Source: Clostridia bacterium (GTDB lineage: Bacteria > Bacillota > Sulfobacillia > SLMV01). Taken from it: a stretch of 6,760 bases of DNA. Positions within the stretch are counted from its first letter, which is position 1. Each line of letters begins with the position of its first letter. Shown here one piece after another: positions 1 through 6,384 of this stretch. Position numbers and translations under genes: made by a program. The stretch spans positions 1 through 6,760 of the forward strand of contig PWGR01000297.1 in the NCBI GenBank assembly GCA_003554565.1, given 5' to 3'. The notes under the pieces are model-generated. The model saw only the letters and a list, made by a program, of their open reading frames with translations, searched no databases and was not told the DNA's origin.

Positions 1-1545
1 ACAGCGACCTTCGTAGTTCTGCACCTCGGGACGATGGGCAGCCTTTGTCACGTAGTAGGAAATGCACGTGTAGGACTGATCCTCGGCCAGGATCTCCTGG
101 ATCTCGTGGTATTTCCCTTCGCGCACGTCCTGGTCGACGTTCGTCCGGGCGGCGTCCAGCAGCTCATCCACCCGCTCATTGGAATAGAGCTGGCGGTTGG
201 CCCCCTCGGGTGCCCAGTTCCGGCTGTGGAACTGACGATACACTCCCCGGTCGGGATCGGTCTGACCGGACCAGCCTATGGTGTACGCCTCGAAATCCCC
301 ATCGAGGACGTCGTCATAGAAGGCTCCCCACTCCTGCTCGTGCACTTCAAGGTTCAGGCCGATCTCTGCCAGCTGGTGCTGCGTGATTTCGACGAGCTCT
401 CTGGTGACCTCTCCTTCGGAGTGCTTGAAGTCCACAGTTATGCCGTCCCCGTAGCCCGCCTCTTCCATCAGGCTCTGAGCCTCCTCCGGCTCGTGTCCGA
501 ACTTGCGTACGTCGGGGTTGTGCGCCCAGGAGGTCGGGATTATCGGCGAATAGGCTACATCGCGAATGCCGTAGTAGACATGATCGACCAGAGCTTCCAT
601 GTCGATACCGTATGCAAATGCCTGGCGCATCCGCACATCATCAAACGGTTCCTCGGTGTGGTGATAACTGAAATAGTTAAAACCGGTTCCGGGCCGCACC
701 GTAACCTCGACCTCCGGCTCCTCGCGCAGGCGCTCCACCTCTTCTGGCGGTATACCATCAATGACATGCACACCGCCGGTCTCCAGCTCGATCAGCTTGG
801 TGCTGACCTCCGGGATGGGGCGGAATATGATTTCGTCGATGTCGAGCTCACCTTGGAAGAAATCCTCGTGGGCTTCCAACACGATCCGGTCGTTGGGCAC
901 CCATTCCTGGAAGACGTAGGGGCCCGCACCCATCGGCTCCGTCTGCAGTACCTCGTCGCCATGCTCATCTGCGTGGTGCTTGGGAATGATGCCGGGTGCG
1001 AGGTAGTAAAGGAACGGAGCGTTGGGTTCCTCCATCCGGAACTCCACGGTGTAATCGTCGACGACGACGATCTCATCTATGGGTTCGTAAAATGCGATGT
1101 TGCGCGCCCCGAAGTCGGGATCCCGGAATGTATCATACGTGTATTTGACGTCCTCGGCCGTCAGTTCCTCGCCGTCGTGGAACTTGATTCCCTCGTGCAG
1201 GTGGAAGATGTACGTGGTGTCATCAGGAATTTCAATCTCCTCAGCCACGTACGGTTCAATCTCGAGGGTTTCGTCATCCCAGGTCAACAGCCCGGCATAA
1301 ACCAGGTTGTTGATGTTCGCCGAGTACACGTCAGTTGCCAATCGCGGGTCCAGGTTGGTGGCGTCGGCGGCGAGCCCCATCCGCAGCTCTGTGGGCTCAT
1401 CCGGCTCAACGGGGTCCGGCTCTTCGTCTGGATCAGGATCGGGGTCCACCTCGGGATCGTCGTCAACGGCGGGGCCGCAGGCCGCCACCATCGCCATCAC
1501 CATCAGAACAGCCAACAATGACATTATCCACGTCTTTCGACGCAT
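1..1545 (-). CDS. ABC transporter substrate-binding lipoprotein, peptide/nickel type (SBP family 5), 3' end beyond window
   Basis: This is a surface-tethered solute receptor that would deliver oligopeptides (or, in some relatives, nickel or other small ligands) to an ABC permease. The ATG at 1545-1543 follows a strong GAGGGGGG ribosome site. The 515 residues seen run to the window edge with no stop; the family is usually about 520-600 aa, so only the C-terminal tail is missing. Residues 1-22 are a lipoprotein signal (MRRK, then a hydrophobic core) ending in the lipobox VAAC with Cys23. Residues 27-51 are an Asp/Glu/Pro tether. The fold follows: NLDPRLATD near 64-72, then the family signature around 114-138 with GIKFHDGE and LTAEDVKYTYD. 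Later come GAGPYVF, a Met-Arg-Gln-Ala-Phe-Ala-Tyr-Gly-Ile-Asp segment and a SPI-P stretch typical of DppA/OppA proteins. Permease and ATPase genes would be expected beyond the left edge. The substrate cannot be told from sequence alone; peptides are the default inference. Confidence 0.93.
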   Translation of the reverse strand, partial: MRRKTWIMSLLAVLMVMAMVAACGPAVDDDPEVDPDPDPDEEPDPVEPDEPTELRMGLAADATNLDPRLATDVYSANINNLVYAGLLTWDDETLEIEPYVAEEIEIPDDTTYIFHLHEGIKFHDGEELTAEDVKYTYDTFRDPDFGARNIAFYEPIDEIVVVDDYTVEFRMEEPNAPFLYYLAPGIIPKHHADEHGDEVLQTEPMGAGPYVFQEWVPNDRIVLEAHEDFFQGELDIDEIIFRPIPEVSTKLIELETGGVHVIDGIPPEEVERLREEPEVEVTVRPGTGFNYFSYHHTEEPFDDVRMRQAFAYGIDMEALVDHVYYGIRDVAYSPIIPTSWAHNPDVRKFGHEPEEAQSLMEEAGYGDGITVDFKHSEGEVTRELVEITQHQLAEIGLNLEVHEQEWGAFYDDVLDGDFEAYTIGWSGQTDPDRGVYRQFHSRNWAPEGANRQLYSNERVDELLDAARTNVDQDVREGKYHEIQEILAEDQSYTCISYYVTKAAHRPEVQNYEGRC

Positions 1546-1551
1546 TCGATT

Positions 1552-1560
1552 ACCCCCCTC
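1552..1560 (-). promoter_or_regulatory. Ribosome binding site of the substrate-binding protein
   Basis: On the minus strand GAGGGGGGT lies 6 nt upstream of the ATG at 1545. It fixes the start just before a well-formed lipoprotein signal peptide. Confidence 0.7.
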
Positions 1561-1578
1561 ATTCTGAGTAACGACTGG

Positions 1579-1608
1579 ATTTGCATTTGTGCGCAAACTG
1601 CATTTCAA
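1579..1608 (-). promoter_or_regulatory. Possible promoter/operator with AAATGCA repeats upstream of the substrate-binding protein
   Basis: On the minus strand a TTGAAA (1608-1603), similar to a -35 box, is followed after 17 nt by TGCAAA, a poor -10 match (3 of 6). The same stretch holds two direct copies of AAATGCA (1605-1599 and 1588-1582) with a 17-nt period, and an inverted pair TTTGC/GCAAA at 1580-1584 and 1593-1597. The repeats are plain in the sequence. Their role as a promoter or operator is inferred only from their position 35-60 nt before the start codon. Confidence 0.3.
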
Positions 1609-1871
1609 CTCTACTCATTCTAGGCCCGGGGGCAAATTCCTTCCCGAGGAGGGATCCGCACCACCCGGCAGCACCGCCCATCAGTTCCCTGGACGGCTAT
1701 GAGGCAGCCATCCCGCCGAGTTGAAAGGCCCGCCGCAAAGGCGAATGAGCCGCACCAAAAGCGGGCAGCCGGGGTAATCTATGGCCGGCAGAAATTGGCC
1801 CGCCCGGCGGGGGATATATTCATCCGTATGTCGATATTGGACAAATCGTGCCGGCAAGGCTGCGGAAATCC

Positions 1872-3164
1872 CTATGACACGGGCGGCCCGTCCGGGCCGA
1901 ACCTCTCGTACTCGCGGGCATCCAGGATTTCACGTATCTGTCGAACCACCGAGTGAACCTCAGAAAAGCTGTTGTACAGTGCCGCGGGCGCCAGCCGTAT
2001 TACATCTGGGGGTCGGAAATCCGGCACCACACCCCGGGCCCGGAGCGCCCGGGCTATTCGTCTGGCATCCGGGTGTTCAACCGCCACATGGCCCCCGCGC
2101 CTCTCCGCCTCGCGCGGCGTACCCACCTGGCACCCATGAGGCTCCCCGGACAGCTGGTCATCAACCAACTGTATGAGGTACGAGGTCATGCGCTGCGACT
2201 TGGCCCGCACCTGGTCCATCCCGGCCTCGGCAAACAGACGCAGTGAGCCCAACAGCGGTGCCGCACTGAGCACACTCACCGTACCTATCTGCCACGCCCC
2301 TGCGCTTCTAGCCGAACAAAACTGCAGGTGCATATCGAACTGCTCCCGCTTGTCACTGCCCCACCAGCCGGCCAGTCCGGGCTCGCGGTCAAAATGCTTG
2401 CGATTGACATAAAGTCCGGCGATGCCGCCTGGACCTGAGTTCAGGTACTTGTAGGTGCACCAGAAAGCGAAATCCACATCCCACTCATCCAGTAAGTGCG
2501 GTACTGCGCCCACTGAATGGCTGAGGTCGAATCCGAGGAGTATCCCGCGGTCCCGTGCCGCAGCGGCAATTTTTTCCATATCAAGAAGCTGTCCACTCCG
2601 GTAGAGAACCGAGGGTAGAACACAGACGGCCACCTCGTCAGTCATATGCGAGATTATTTCCTCCTCACACAGGAAACGCCCGTCCCTGTCGGGCACCAGG
2701 ATCAGGTGCTGGTCTGGGTCCAGGCCCCGCAGCCTCACCTGAGAGCGCAGAGCATAGATGTCCGAGGGGAAATTAAGCTCGTCGGCGAGGATGCAGGTCC
2801 GCTTCTCACGTGGGCGGTAGAACGAACTGACGAGCGCGTGCAGGTTTACGGTCGTCGACCCGGCTGCCACCACCTCATCCGGTTCGGCCCCCAACAGCGG
2901 AGCCATGCGCCTACCGAGCTCCTCACCGAGATAAAACCAGGGAGGATCTCCCTGCGTCCAGCCTCCGATAGCGTATTCCTTCCACTCTCTCATGGCTCGC
3001 TCGACCTCTTTTTCCGCATCGCGCGACAACAGGCCGAGCGAGTTGCCATCCATGTATATCTTGCCTTTTGGGATATAGAAGCGGGACCGGAACCGGGCCA
3101 GATCATCGACCAGGTCCATCTCCCGCGCGCAGGCCAGCGATCTATCAAATGAAATCTGAATCAC
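1872..3164 (-). CDS. kynU: Kynureninase
   Basis: A PLP-dependent cytosolic hydrolase (EC 3.7.1.3) that cleaves L-kynurenine to anthranilate and L-alanine. At 430 aa it has full family length. Hallmarks in order are YMDGNSLG (37-44), STTVNLH in the PLP-phosphate region (103-109), NFPSD (131-135), GFDLSHSVG with Asp213 (211-219), TYKYLN with the PLP lysine Lys239 (237-242), GWWG (266-269), and a C-terminal DFRPPDVIRLAP then LYNSF (382-400). Trp69, Gly294 and Thr295 sit where, from memory of kynureninase structural work, bacterial kynurenine-preferring enzymes have Trp/Gly/Thr and the human enzyme has His102/Ser332/Asn333. The start is GTG at 3164 with AAGG about 6 nt upstream. It keeps the N-terminal helix usual for the family; Met16 is a less likely start. 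The gene follows the MATE gene by 60 nt without a terminator, so a shared operon is likely. No other kynurenine-pathway gene is in the window. Confidence 0.95.
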   Translation of the reverse strand: MIQISFDRSLACAREMDLVDDLARFRSRFYIPKGKIYMDGNSLGLLSRDAEKEVERAMREWKEYAIGGWTQGDPPWFYLGEELGRRMAPLLGAEPDEVVAAGSTTVNLHALVSSFYRPREKRTCILADELNFPSDIYALRSQVRLRGLDPDQHLILVPDRDGRFLCEEEIISHMTDEVAVCVLPSVLYRSGQLLDMEKIAAAARDRGILLGFDLSHSVGAVPHLLDEWDVDFAFWCTYKYLNSGPGGIAGLYVNRKHFDREPGLAGWWGSDKREQFDMHLQFCSARSAGAWQIGTVSVLSAAPLLGSLRLFAEAGMDQVRAKSQRMTSYLIQLVDDQLSGEPHGCQVGTPREAERRGGHVAVEHPDARRIARALRARGVVPDFRPPDVIRLAPAALYNSFSEVHSVVRQIREILDAREYERFGPDGPPVS

Positions 3165-3224
3165 CCCTGACCTTACTTCGCCCTCTGCCCCTCCCGCACC
3201 TGCACACGGGCCTCTATGCAGCTT

Positions 3225-4646
3225 TCAGGAACCGTGAGAAACCAGGTCCGGGGATCGCGATGCACGCCCGTAGCATCTGAGCTTGATCCAGCACATTGAT
3301 CCTATGGAGGCCCCAACATGCGCCGCAGCAAGGGCAATCCAGACGCCCGATACTCCCAGGTACGCTGACAGTACCAACGCCAGTGGTACCTTCATCACCC
3401 AGGAGGAGCTCACGGTCCAGGCCAGGTGTGAAACAGTTCTCTCCAGGGCCTGATAGGCCCCACCCAGGACGACAAATATTCCGGCGAATCCCAGGGTAGG
3501 CCCGACCACACGGAGCAGATCCGCAGAGATCTTCAGGATCTCACTGTCTCGCGTAAACAACAGCGCGATCTGGACGGGCCAGATGGACACAGCAGCACCC
3601 ACTGCTGTCAGCAGGCCGAACACCAGTGCCAGACCGGTCCACGTGCCGCGCTCAGCACGAAACCACTGCCCGGCACCGAGGTTTTGCCCTACCGCAGCTG
3701 TCACTGCCGCGGCCATGGTCCACCCGGGCATCAACGACAACATGATAATCCTGTGGCCCACGCCGTAGGCGGCAAGCGCCGGGGACCCAAAGCGGGCCAC
3801 AATCGAGACCAGCACCAGCTGCTCTGCACTGAGAACCATCCTCTCACCGGCAATAGGGACGGCAAGCTTCACCAGACGCCGCAGTAGATACGTATCGGGG
3901 CGGAGGTTTCTCGCACTTATACGCAGACCGTGATAATCGCGCACCGCTCCGACCAGTGCATAAATGGCCATCACAGATCGACAGGCGACGATAGCCACCG
4001 CGGCCCCGGTCAATCCCCAGCCGGAAAAACCGGCGAGGCCAAGTATCAGAATCGGATCGAGGGCCATGTTGAAGCCGGTCGTAATAGACCAAATCTTCAC
4101 CGGTGTCGTGGTGTTGCCGGCGGCCTGCAGAAGAAAACAGTAGGCGTAAAGCAGCTCGGTCAGCGGCATCCCCAGAACCATTATGAAAATAAACGAATGA
4201 ACTTCCCCGACGAGCTCCGCCGGTGTACCGACAACCTGGAGAACACCATCCAGGAGGGGCAGCACTGCGGCTATAACTGCGACGTAGTACAGCACAAGGA
4301 GTGCCCCCACATGGCCGGCCGTCCGACTGATTCCCTCTGCGTCGCGCGAGCCCGCAAAGCGGGCAACCAGTGCAGAACCACCCTCTGTTATGCCCTCTCC
4401 CACCGCCCATATGAAGGCCAATACGGGGAAAGCCATCGCTACGGCAGCAATGGCATCAGAACCGACCAGACCCAACCAGATCACGTTTACCACTTCGTGG
4501 ACCACCATCGTCGCGTTCGCAGTGAATGCAGGCACAGACAGCCGCAGCAATGCAGTCATGACCGGCCCACTGGTCGCATCAACCCTACCGGCCGGACGCA
4601 CTGCTCGCATACCTTCCTGCTTCCTATCTCGTCTGATGATTCGCAT
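3225..4646 (-). CDS. MATE family efflux transporter (NorM/DinF-like)
   Basis: An inner-membrane antiporter of the MATE superfamily, which exports organic cations, drugs or metabolites using Na+ or H+ gradients. The 473-aa product has about 12 hydrophobic segments by eye in two related halves. The first half carries the typical LSVPAF start (36-41) and GFNMALDPILILGL (191-204). The second half carries LAVPIAGERM (261-270), YGVGHRI, AVGQNLGAG (318-326) and GGAYQALERT (395-404). The TM1 position where many MATEs have a coupling Asp appears to be Asn54 (VVNVIWLG). The start is the ATG at 4646 behind GGGAGGGG. The frame stays open to 4856, but those 70 residues are polar and unlike a MATE N-terminus. 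A second ATG at 4610 would give 461 aa; its purine run abuts it too closely. The gene probably heads an operon with kynU, so its substrate could be anthranilate, kynurenine or a related aromatic. That is inference: MATE substrates cannot be read from sequence. Confidence 0.92.
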   Translation of the reverse strand: MRIIRRDRKQEGMRAVRPAGRVDATSGPVMTALLRLSVPAFTANATMVVHEVVNVIWLGLVGSDAIAAVAMAFPVLAFIWAVGEGITEGGSALVARFAGSRDAEGISRTAGHVGALLVLYYVAVIAAVLPLLDGVLQVVGTPAELVGEVHSFIFIMVLGMPLTELLYAYCFLLQAAGNTTTPVKIWSITTGFNMALDPILILGLAGFSGWGLTGAAVAIVACRSVMAIYALVGAVRDYHGLRISARNLRPDTYLLRRLVKLAVPIAGERMVLSAEQLVLVSIVARFGSPALAAYGVGHRIIMLSLMPGWTMAAAVTAAVGQNLGAGQWFRAERGTWTGLALVFGLLTAVGAAVSIWPVQIALLFTRDSEILKISADLLRVVGPTLGFAGIFVVLGGAYQALERTVSHLAWTVSSSWVMKVPLALVLSAYLGVSGVWIALAAAHVGASIGSMCWIKLRCYGRASRSPDLVSHGS

Positions 4647-4653
4647 CACAGAG

Positions 4654-4663
4654 CCCCCCTCCC
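4654..4663 (-). promoter_or_regulatory. Ribosome binding site choosing the MATE start
   Basis: GGGAGGGGGG on the minus strand ends 7 nt before the ATG at 4646. It supports that start over the upstream continuation of the same reading frame. Confidence 0.65.
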
Positions 4664-4714
4664 GGCCCTGCGGGCCACAGAGTTGACCAGCTTGTTCAGG
4701 GAATTGCGGAAGCT

Positions 4715-4731
4715 GAAATCTGATAGATTTC
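4715..4731. repeat. Perfect inverted repeat in the MATE leader (operator or hairpin)
   Basis: GAAATCT-GAT-AGATTTC has 7-bp perfect arms around a 3-nt spacer, with no mismatch. It lies about 70 nt upstream of the MATE start and about 50 nt downstream of the inferred transcription start. It could be a repressor operator or a small RNA stem-loop. It shares the 7-mer AAATCTG with the palindrome at 4829-4844. Confidence 0.55.
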
Positions 4732-4732
4732 G

Positions 4733-4751
4733 CCGCGGCCGTGGACCGCGG
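4733..4751 (-). other. GC-rich hairpin in the MATE leader
   Basis: Two copies of the self-complementary CCGCGG are separated by 7 nt, able to form a 6-bp stem in the transcript. It sits one base from the AT-rich hairpin at 4715-4731, so the leader could carry two consecutive stem-loops. No T-run follows, so it is not an intrinsic terminator. Confidence 0.35.
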
Positions 4752-4788
4752 AGTGGGAAGACTGGGTCGATTCCCTCCGCAGATCGCA

Positions 4789-4797
4789 AGTATAGCA
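4789..4797 (-). promoter_or_regulatory. Extended -10 promoter for MATE-kynU
   Basis: On the minus strand TGCTATACT matches an extended -10 element (TGnTATAAT), with five of six bases in the hexamer. There is no good TTGACA-like box 16-18 nt upstream, as is common for extended -10 promoters, which may depend on an activator. Transcription would begin near 4782, giving a leader of about 135 nt before the MATE ATG. The assignment is by pattern and position only. Confidence 0.5.
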
Positions 4798-4828
4798 GAG
4801 AGGCTGTGGGATCCGCTACCCTCCGAAG

Positions 4829-4844
4829 GTAACAAATCTGTTAC
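4829..4844. promoter_or_regulatory. Palindromic putative operator upstream of the MATE promoter
   Basis: GTAACA-AATC-TGTTAC has perfect 6-bp arms. Its centre lies about 45 nt upstream of the -10 element, roughly position -55 from the inferred start, which fits an activator or an upstream repressor site. No regulator gene is in the window. The regulator family cannot be named from the motif alone. Confidence 0.5.
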
Positions 4845-4916
4845 TCTGGGCTGCACTCACTTGCCGGGCCAGGTTCAATGACCGACGGCCTTACGGCTCC
4901 GTGTCAGAGTGAGCGG

Positions 4917-4952
4917 CGCGCCGGGCGGTATCCGGTGATACCGGCCGGCGCG
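4917..4952 (-). terminator. Strong stem-loop after the amidohydrolase gene (terminator-like, no U-tract)
   Basis: Two 16-nt arms (4917-4932 and 4937-4952) pair at 15 of 16 positions, with one C-C mismatch on the minus strand and a 4-nt loop. The inner stem is CGGTATC/GATACCG and the outer stem CGCGCCGG/CCGGCGCG. It begins 9 nt after the amidohydrolase TGA. Minus-strand sequence past the stem is CCGCTCACTCT, with no run of T, so it may stabilise the 3' end or aid termination rather than act as a classic intrinsic terminator. Confidence 0.5.
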
Positions 4953-4961
4953 TGGTTGCCT

Positions 4962-6284
4962 TCAGTTCTTCAGATCATCCATCTCTTTCCCCTCATGACG
5001 GGGCACTTGCAGATCGCCGTTGCGGATCACAATACGCCCGTCATGAATCACCACATCGATTTTGCCGAGATCCCTGAGATCACAATCTGGAGCACCACGG
5101 ACCACAACCAGATCGGCCAGTTTGCCGGGCTCGATGGTGCCCAGCAGGTGTCCCATGTCCAGAATATCGGCCGAGATGCGGGTAGCTGCCTGCAGGGCCT
5201 CCGTCCGGGTGAATCCGGCGCGGACAAATTGCTCAAGTTCCGTAATGTACGCAGAAGGCAGCATTCGGAACCAGTCCATTACCAGGTCGGTGCCTACCCC
5301 CATCTTGACTCCGACCCTCCTCATTCGCCGGACCACGTCCATATTCTCCTCCCCGGAAAAGCTGAAACGACGGGAGGTGGAGTGGAAATAGCCACCGTGC
5401 TGGTGAAAGATAATCATATAGGCTATGAGGGTGGGTACCGCGGCGGTGCCGCTGCAAGACATCAGCTCCACCGCCTCGTCCGAACGCGGGAGCGGGTGTT
5501 CTATGACATCCACACCGGCCCGCACCGCCCAATCTATGTAGAAAGTCTCGGCATCACACATCACCCGGAGTCCGAGAGTGTGTGCCTCATCGACCGCAGC
5601 GTGGATTTCTTCCTCGCTGAAGTGACTGGCCACCTTGATCACATCGGCCCCCAGCTTGAACTGCTCACGTACCGCCTCCCGCCAGTCGTCCGGTCCAGAG
5701 GCCTCGCGGATTTTGCCGCGCCCCGGCGATGCCGTTCCCAGACCCTCCGCTCCGTGCCCGCCCGTACCGGTAATCAATCGACCGGCCGGGAACACGCGGG
5801 GACCAGGCAGGCGGCCCTGCGCCACCCAGTCCTTCAGGCGAAACGGAACGTTGCCGTGAGAACCTGCATCACGCACGCTGGTAATGCCGCTTTCCAGGAA
5901 GAACCGCATCCGTTCCACTGCCCGCAGCGTGGCGTCGGCTGTACACTGTGCGCGCTCGACCGGCACTTCCGGCTCATGATACGTCAGGTGTGTGTGAAGA
6001 TCAATCAATCCCGGCATGATGGTACAGCCCGGGACATCTATCACATGCACCTGCTCCTGCGGAGACAGTCCCGGATCACCAGTATAGTCGACATCTTCGA
6101 TCTTCCGTCCCGAAACAACGACGGTCCCCTCGCGAACCTCACCGTCGACGGCATCGAATACCCGTCCGCCCCGCAGGAGCAGGGTTGCCTCATCGTCCTG
6201 CTTCCCAGGAGGGACGGGCACACGACGGGGATCATCGCTCACCGGGGTGCTGGATCTAAGCCACTTTCTTCGATCATAAACCAC
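4962..6284 (-). CDS. Metal-dependent amidohydrolase, imidazolonepropionase/prolidase-like (COG1228 type)
   Basis: A TIM-barrel hydrolase expected to act on an amide, lactam or dipeptide bond in the cytosol; the substrate is unknown. Using the 440-aa form, it opens with a beta-rich segment LLLRGGRVFDAVDGE, then PGLIDLHTHL with metal ligands His97 and His99. Next are the likely carboxylated Lys217 (ADVIKVASH), IEH with His263, and GTD with Asp333. The C-terminus has the standard ALQAATRISADIL and GTIEPGKLADLVVV. At the beta5 ligand position, where relatives have His-Ala-His/Glu, this protein reads CDAET, with Asp244 in place of His. The start is set at GTG 6284 because AGGAGA lies 8 nt upstream; GTG 6290 is nearly as good, and a TTG at 6347 keeps the frame open. 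About 36 charged residues precede the first barrel element and are not clearly conserved. It lies about 100 nt after ilvA and may share its transcript. No secretion signal is seen. Confidence 0.88.
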   Translation of the reverse strand: MVYDRRKWLRSSTPVSDDPRRVPVPPGKQDDEATLLLRGGRVFDAVDGEVREGTVVVSGRKIEDVDYTGDPGLSPQEQVHVIDVPGCTIMPGLIDLHTHLTYHEPEVPVERAQCTADATLRAVERMRFFLESGITSVRDAGSHGNVPFRLKDWVAQGRLPGPRVFPAGRLITGTGGHGAEGLGTASPGRGKIREASGPDDWREAVREQFKLGADVIKVASHFSEEEIHAAVDEAHTLGLRVMCDAETFYIDWAVRAGVDVIEHPLPRSDEAVELMSCSGTAAVPTLIAYMIIFHQHGGYFHSTSRRFSFSGEENMDVVRRMRRVGVKMGVGTDLVMDWFRMLPSAYITELEQFVRAGFTRTEALQAATRISADILDMGHLLGTIEPGKLADLVVVRGAPDCDLRDLGKIDVVIHDGRIVIRNGDLQVPRHEGKEMDDLKN

Positions 6285-6291
6285 TGCCACT

Positions 6292-6302
6292 CTCTCCTCT
6301 CC
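6292..6302 (-). promoter_or_regulatory. Ribosome binding site of the amidohydrolase
   Basis: The purine run GGAGAGGAGAG on the minus strand precedes two in-frame GTG codons (6290 and 6284). It supports an internal GTG start rather than the TTG at 6347, but does not decide cleanly between the two GTGs. Confidence 0.55.
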
Positions 6303-6384
6303 GTATGAAGCTGTCTCAGGACACCAGTCGCTCAACGAAGGAACCAAACACGTCTGCAGTTGCCGTCCCTGTCGCCACGGGCTA

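Larger units (their letters stand above)
1546..1871. other. Intergenic region between kynU and the substrate-binding protein
   Basis: I see no gene here. Short open frames on both strands lack ribosome sites and recognisable protein features. About 60 nt after the kynU stop there is a small all-GC hairpin (1799-1811, arms CCCGC/GCGGG with a 3-nt loop). No T-run follows it, so it is at best a weak terminator. The left end holds the repeats and ribosome site of the substrate-binding protein. The size of the gap and the repeats suggest that protein is transcribed separately from kynU. Confidence 0.6.
4647..4961. other. Intergenic regulatory region between the amidohydrolase and MATE genes
   Basis: This 315-nt stretch has no convincing gene. 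From right to left it holds a strong stem-loop just after the amidohydrolase stop, a weaker bulged hairpin (4879-4906, outer arms TGAC/GTCA), a palindrome, an extended -10, a leader with two adjacent stem-loops and the MATE ribosome site. The arrangement suggests that MATE-kynU is an independently controlled transcription unit. Confidence 0.6.

Noticed and set aside
34..1521. A 495-codon open frame on the plus strand
   Set aside because: It is antisense to the substrate-binding protein, whose signal peptide, lipobox and family motifs are clear. The plus-strand product has no recognisable motif or ribosome site. GC-rich codon use keeps the opposite strand open.
1656..1666. A T-box-like GGGTGGTGCGG on the minus strand upstream of the substrate-binding protein
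   Set aside because: Only the first part of the T-box core matches, and no specifier stem, matching antiterminator or T-rich terminator could be found.
1799..1811. A possible terminator hairpin after kynU
   Set aside because: The stem is only 5 bp with a 3-nt loop and no T-run follows on the minus strand, so it was not called as a terminator.
3930..4832. A 300-codon open frame on the plus strand opposite the MATE gene
   Set aside because: The translation is polar and low in structure, and the minus-strand frame encodes a clear membrane transporter.
4647..4856. A 70-residue N-terminal extension of the MATE protein
   Set aside because: The extension is not MATE-like, has no ribosome site and would run through the promoter and palindromes. 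The ATG at 4646 has a strong ribosome site.
6240..6284. A twin-arginine-like DRRKWL near the amidohydrolase N-terminus
   Set aside because: No hydrophobic segment follows the arginine pair, so a Tat signal is not supported.
4878..6308. A 476-codon open frame on the plus strand
   Set aside because: It lies antisense to the amidohydrolase, which has metal-ligand motifs and a ribosome site. The opposite product is His/Arg-rich and featureless, as expected of a shadow frame.
6285..6347. A TTG start giving a longer amidohydrolase
   Set aside because: The TTG has no clear ribosome site, while the GTGs at 6290 and 6284 follow a strong purine run.
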